Shown here one piece after another: positions 8,653-11,910 of a stretch of 11,910 nucleotides of DNA. The stretch is taken from NCBI GenBank assembly GCA_023386135.1, contig JAEWKG010000274.1, forward strand, positions 1-11,910, given 5' to 3'. Position numbers and translations under genes: made by a program. Below the pieces are notes generated by a model, which saw only the letters and a list, made by a program, of their open reading frames with translations, was not told where the DNA came from and did no database searches. The stretch is from Pseudomonadota bacterium (GTDB taxonomy: Bacteria > Pseudomonadota > Alphaproteobacteria > Sphingomonadales > Sphingomonadaceae). Each line of letters starts with the position of its first letter. The stretch's first letter is position 1.

Positions 8653-11457
8653 ATGCGACTGGGGTGGGACGAAATAGCGCGGCGCGCGAAGGCATTCGGC
8701 GAAGAATGGAAGGACGCTCACTACGAAAAGGGCGAGACGCAGAGCTTCTACAACGACTTCTTCGAAGTGTTCGGCATCCGCCGCCGCACGGTCGCCGACT
8801 ACGAGCGGCGGGTTAAGCTACTCGACAACAGGCAGGGCTTCATCGACCTGTTCTGGCCGCGCACGCTGCTGATCGAGCAGAAGAGCGCCACGCTGGACCT
8901 GCGCAAGGCGGAAACCCAGGCACTGGATTACCTCGTCGGCATCCATCCGACCGAGCAGCCACGCTTCATCCTCACCTGCGATTTCCAGAACTGGGTCCTG
9001 CGCGACCGCGACGGGACCGGCGAGCCGCTGCGCTTCAAGCTCGCCGACCTGCACAAGCACGTGCAGGCATTCGACTTCATGCTCGGCCGCCGGGTCAGCT
9101 TCGAACGGCAGGAAGCGGTCACCATCAAGGCGGCCGAACTGATGGGCCGCATCCACGATGCGCTGGAGGCCAACGGCTACACCGGGCACGATCTGGAGCG
9201 TTACCTCGTCCGCCTGCTGTTCTGCATGTTCGCCGACGACACCGGCATCTTCCAGCCGAAGGACATCTTCCTCCAGCTGATCGAGAACGACACCGCGCCC
9301 GACGGCAGCAACGTCGGGCGGGTGGTGGGCGAACTGTTCGAGGTGCTCGACACCCCCGAGGACAAGCGCCAGGCCAACCTCTCGGGCGAACTGAAGCAGT
9401 TTCCCTACGTCAATGGGCGGCTGTTCGCCGAGAACCTACGCACGCCGGTGTTCGACAAGAAGATGCGCGAGGACTTGCTCGACGCCTGCCGCCACGATTG
9501 GGCCGCGGTCAGCCCGGCGATCTTCGGCAGCCTGTTCCAAAGCGTGATGGACGCCAAGGAGCGGCGGGCGAAGGGCGCGCACTACACCTCCGAAAGCAAC
9601 ATCCTCAAAGTGATCGGGCCGCTGTTCCTCGACGACCTGCGCGCCGAGCTCGACACGCTCAAGGCGCGCAAGACCGCCAAGGACAAGCTGCTGCTGGAAT
9701 TCCAGGCGCGGCTGGCGCGGATGACCTTCCTCGATCCGGCGTGCGGCTGCGGCAACTTCTTGGTCATCGCCTATCGCGAGCTGCGCAAGCTGGAGCTCGA
9801 GTGCCTGCAGGAACTATACCGCGACCAGACCATCGACGCCGCGCTGCTGAGCCGCGTCACGGTCGACCAGTTCTACGGCATCGAGTACGAGGAATTCCCG
9901 GCGATGATCGCCGAGGTCGCGATGTGGATGACCGACCACATCGCCAACAACGCGATCAACGAAGCCTTCCGCCTCAACTACGCGCGCATCCCGCTGACCG
10001 GCGGCGCGACCATCCGCCACGGCGACGCGCTGGAGATCGACTGGAACGAGGTGCTGCCGGCGGAGCGGTGCAGCTTCGTGATGGGCAATCCGCCGTTCGT
10101 GGGTCAGAGCTATCAGTCTAAGCTTCAGCGTGAACAGATGGCGCGGGTCATCGACGCCTCGTCAGGCCGCGCCGGGTCGCTGGATTATGTCACCGGGTGG
10201 TTCCTCAAGGCTGGGCATTATCTTCAGGCCAATAAGCGCATTCGGATCGCCTTTGTGTCGACCAACTCGATTACGCAGGGCGAGCAGGTGGCGCAGCTTT
10301 GGCCACTTTTATTTGATCGGTATGGACTGGAGATTGCCTTCGCCCACCGCACTTTTAACTGGTACAACGAGGCGAAGGGCAAGGCCCATGTCCATGTGGT
10401 GGTTGTGGGCCTTACACATCGCGACTTTGAGCCAGATGAGAAGCGGCTATTTTCTTATCCCGACATCAAGCGCGATCCGATTGAAAGTCGTCATGAAGCT
10501 TTGACGGCTTACCTATTCGATGCCCGGGGGACTCAAGACAAACATCTTATGGTCCGAAACACTGGATTGCCGGTTTCGCCCCGAACCCCGATGCGGATGG
10601 GGAGTAAGCCGGTGGAAGGCGGTCATCTAATCTTCGGACCATCCGAGAAGCGAGAATTTCTTCAGAACGAACCAAGAGCGGAATCGCTGATGGTCCCGTT
10701 CTTAGGCGCGAAAGAGTATCTGAACGGTTTTGATCGCTGGATTCTCTCGCTCTCAACGGCTTCCCCGGAACGCATACGATCGCTGCCCTGTGTTCAGGAG
10801 CGGCTTAAGCTTGTCCGTGAGTTTCGACGCGAAAGCCAAAAGGCTAAAACACGGGAGTTGGCGGACTACCCAAGCATGTTCGAGGTAACTACGATTCCGG
10901 ATGCGCCGTATCTTGCGTTTCCGGAAGTCACTTCGGAACGCAGGGACTACGTTCCCATCGGATGGCTGGAACCTCCGACGATCCCGAGCAACAAGCTGCT
11001 GATTGTGCAAAACGCGGGTCGCTTTGATTTTGGAGTTCTCACCAGCCGAATGCACAATGCTTGGATCGGTCACATCGGGGGGCGTCTTAAAAGCGATTTT
11101 CAGTACTCACCGGGGATCGTTTACAACACCTTCCCCTGGCCCGAGGCCACGTCCGCTCAGCGGGAGACGATCGAGGAACTGGCACAGGCGGTGCTTGATG
11201 CGCGCGCCTCACACCCGACCTCGATCCTCGCCGATCTATACGATCCCGACACGATGCCAGCCAACCTGCGCAAGGCGCACCACGCCCTCGATCTCGCGGT
11301 CGACCGCCTCTACCGCCGCGCGCCATTCGAAAGCGACCGCGACCGGGTCGAGCACCTGTTCGGCCTCTACGAAAAGCTGGTGAATCCGCTGTCGGACGCG
11401 GAGCGGGCGAACAAGCGCACCGCGCGGCGAACCCGAGCCGAGGCGCCGCCCGCGTGA
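8653..11457 (+). CDS. MmeI-like type IIL restriction-modification enzyme (fused endonuclease and adenine-N6 methyltransferase)
   Basis: A 934-residue single-chain enzyme of the MmeI family. Members bind an asymmetric site, methylate adenine on one strand and cut about 20 bp away, so one polypeptide does both restriction and self-protection. The N terminus MRLGWDEIARRAKAF closely resembles MmeI. Domain order: a PD-ExK nuclease with D65, E75 and K77 in the family spacing D-X9-EXK; a helical linker (about 150-300); a methyltransferase with GAHYTSE (308-314), SAM motif LDPACGCGNF (360-369) and catalytic NPPF (479-482); a target-recognition region (about 600-820); and a C-terminal helical part after NTFPWP (825-830). 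Length fits the family (about 920). In-frame stops at 8641 and 8647 rule out an upstream start, yet there is no good Shine-Dalgarno. GC falls to 50-55% between about 10100 and 11125, with TTA and CTT Leu codons rare in the flanks. Specificity is unknown. Nothing suggests inactivation. Confidence 0.93.
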   Translation: MRLGWDEIARRAKAFGEEWKDAHYEKGETQSFYNDFFEVFGIRRRTVADYERRVKLLDNRQGFIDLFWPRTLLIEQKSATLDLRKAETQALDYLVGIHPTEQPRFILTCDFQNWVLRDRDGTGEPLRFKLADLHKHVQAFDFMLGRRVSFERQEAVTIKAAELMGRIHDALEANGYTGHDLERYLVRLLFCMFADDTGIFQPKDIFLQLIENDTAPDGSNVGRVVGELFEVLDTPEDKRQANLSGELKQFPYVNGRLFAENLRTPVFDKKMREDLLDACRHDWAAVSPAIFGSLFQSVMDAKERRAKGAHYTSESNILKVIGPLFLDDLRAELDTLKARKTAKDKLLLEFQARLARMTFLDPACGCGNFLVIAYRELRKLELECLQELYRDQTIDAALLSRVTVDQFYGIEYEEFPAMIAEVAMWMTDHIANNAINEAFRLNYARIPLTGGATIRHGDALEIDWNEVLPAERCSFVMGNPPFVGQSYQSKLQREQMARVIDASSGRAGSLDYVTGWFLKAGHYLQANKRIRIAFVSTNSITQGEQVAQLWPLLFDRYGLEIAFAHRTFNWYNEAKGKAHVHVVVVGLTHRDFEPDEKRLFSYPDIKRDPIESRHEALTAYLFDARGTQDKHLMVRNTGLPVSPRTPMRMGSKPVEGGHLIFGPSEKREFLQNEPRAESLMVPFLGAKEYLNGFDRWILSLSTASPERIRSLPCVQERLKLVREFRRESQKAKTRELADYPSMFEVTTIPDAPYLAFPEVTSERRDYVPIGWLEPPTIPSNKLLIVQNAGRFDFGVLTSRMHNAWIGHIGGRLKSDFQYSPGIVYNTFPWPEATSAQRETIEELAQAVLDARASHPTSILADLYDPDTMPANLRKAHHALDLAVDRLYRRAPFESDRDRVEHLFGLYEKLVNPLSDAERANKRTARRTRAEAPPA
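10100..11125 (+). other. Low-GC mosaic segment covering the specificity region of the MmeI-like gene
   Basis: Hand counts of 60-bp lines give 55% GC (10261), 50% (10501), 52% (10681) and 52% (11041), against 72% at 9961 and 72% at 11281. Codon choice changes too: L549 and L552 are CTT, and L553 and L684 are TTA, whereas GC-ending codons dominate outside. The edges fall just after the NPPF motif (residue about 484) and just before NTFPWP (825), both conserved in the family and so suitable as recombination anchors. Boundaries are approximate to some tens of bases. Confidence 0.75.
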
Positions 11458-11910
11458 CCGCCCGCACCCGCACCATCACCGACCGCGCGCTCGACATCAA
11501 TGACGAGATCGAGCGGTTCGCCAGTTTCGATTATCCCACCCGCCGCTTCATCGCGCACGCTATCGCGCTGGTGCCTGAGCTGCGCCCGCTGATCAGCGAC
11601 AACACCGGGCCGGCGGGCAACCCGCCGCTCGCCTTCGTGCAGAGCGCCAAGGAGGTGGCCGAGCGGGCGGCGGCCTATCGCGCGATCCCCGAAATCCGCG
11701 CCTGCACCGCGAAGGGCAAGGAAGGCCAGCGGCGGCGGCGGCTGGCGTTCGGCCTGCTGCTCGAACCCGCGCGGGTCGATCTCAAGTGGAAGCGGCTGCC
11801 GAGCTTTGCCGCGTTCGTGTTCTGCTACGAACGGGTGATGGGCCCAGCGTGGCGGCAGCTGTTCGCGCCGGCGTTCGTCGAGGCGTTCTGGCAGCGGCGC
11901 AGGAAGGCGC
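11454..11910 (+). CDS. Unknown protein coupled to the restriction-modification gene, 3' end outside window
   Basis: An open frame of 152 codons running off the right edge. The GTG at 11454 overlaps the preceding stop codon as GTGA, the usual sign of translational coupling, with GAGG (11440-11443) 10 nt upstream. The protein begins TARTRTITDRALDINDE after the initiator. It is rich in Arg and Ala, with a basic cluster GKEGQRRRRLAFG near residue 100 and an aromatic stretch (FAAFVFCYERVMG) near residue 130. No signal peptide, obvious membrane segment or enzyme motif is visible, and I do not recognise the family. Its GC and codon use are host-like. Position suggests a job tied to the restriction-modification enzyme, such as regulation or an accessory DNA-binding role, but that is inference from neighbourhood only. 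An upstream start inside the enzyme gene cannot be excluded because the frame is open there. Confidence 0.65.
   Translation, partial: MTARTRTITDRALDINDEIERFASFDYPTRRFIAHAIALVPELRPLISDNTGPAGNPPLAFVQSAKEVAERAAAYRAIPEIRACTAKGKEGQRRRRLAFGLLLEPARVDLKWKRLPSFAAFVFCYERVMGPAWRQLFAPAFVEAFWQRRRKA

Noticed and set aside
8216..8695. Minus-strand 159-codon frame with KAT-type repeats
   Set aside because: It reads through the terminator and overlaps the ends of two solid genes. Its repeats come from the nonamer array, and the 20-bp periods break the repeated frame.

Overview
The window is GC-rich (about 70% in the stretches I counted). Its gene content suggests an alphaproteobacterium, most likely a sphingomonad or Erythrobacter-like species. 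The lineage is inferred from composition and protein character, not from a marker gene.

Layout. On the minus strand, positions 1-1848 hold the first 616 codons of the disaggregase gene clpB, which runs off the left edge. Behind it, at 1942-2649, lies a small 2-oxoglutarate/Fe(II) oxygenase gene. A 132-bp divergent spacer separates these from a plus-strand block of exported hydrolases: a penicillin-acylase-family Ntn hydrolase (2782-4944) and, 41 bp later, a two-unit M16 zinc metallopeptidase made as a lipoprotein (4986-7895). A 100-residue beta-rich protein with an internal duplication follows (7966-8268). It is preceded by an exact TTGACA element and closed by a strong rho-independent terminator (8297-8324).

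After the terminator the character changes. A 328-bp stretch without a convincing gene (8325-8652) carries six perfect copies of the nonamer GTCGCCTTG at starts spaced 20, 20, 21, 21 and 21 bp, about two DNA turns. The array also contains inverted repeats. It lies directly upstream of a 934-residue MmeI-like (type IIL) fused restriction-modification enzyme (8653-11457). The nuclease motif D-X9-EXK, the SAM-binding motif and the NPPF motif are all intact. From about 10100 to 11125, just after NPPF and through the target-recognition region, GC drops from about 72% to 50-55% and codon use changes; it then returns to the host value. This points to a swapped specificity segment. A gene of unknown function overlaps the enzyme's stop codon (GTGA) and runs off the right edge.

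How the parts relate. The left two thirds is ordinary chromosomal housekeeping and envelope hydrolase content. The right third looks like a defence locus with an unusual upstream repeat array and an unrecognised, probably translationally coupled, partner gene. The array and the mosaic specificity region are the parts most worth a second look.
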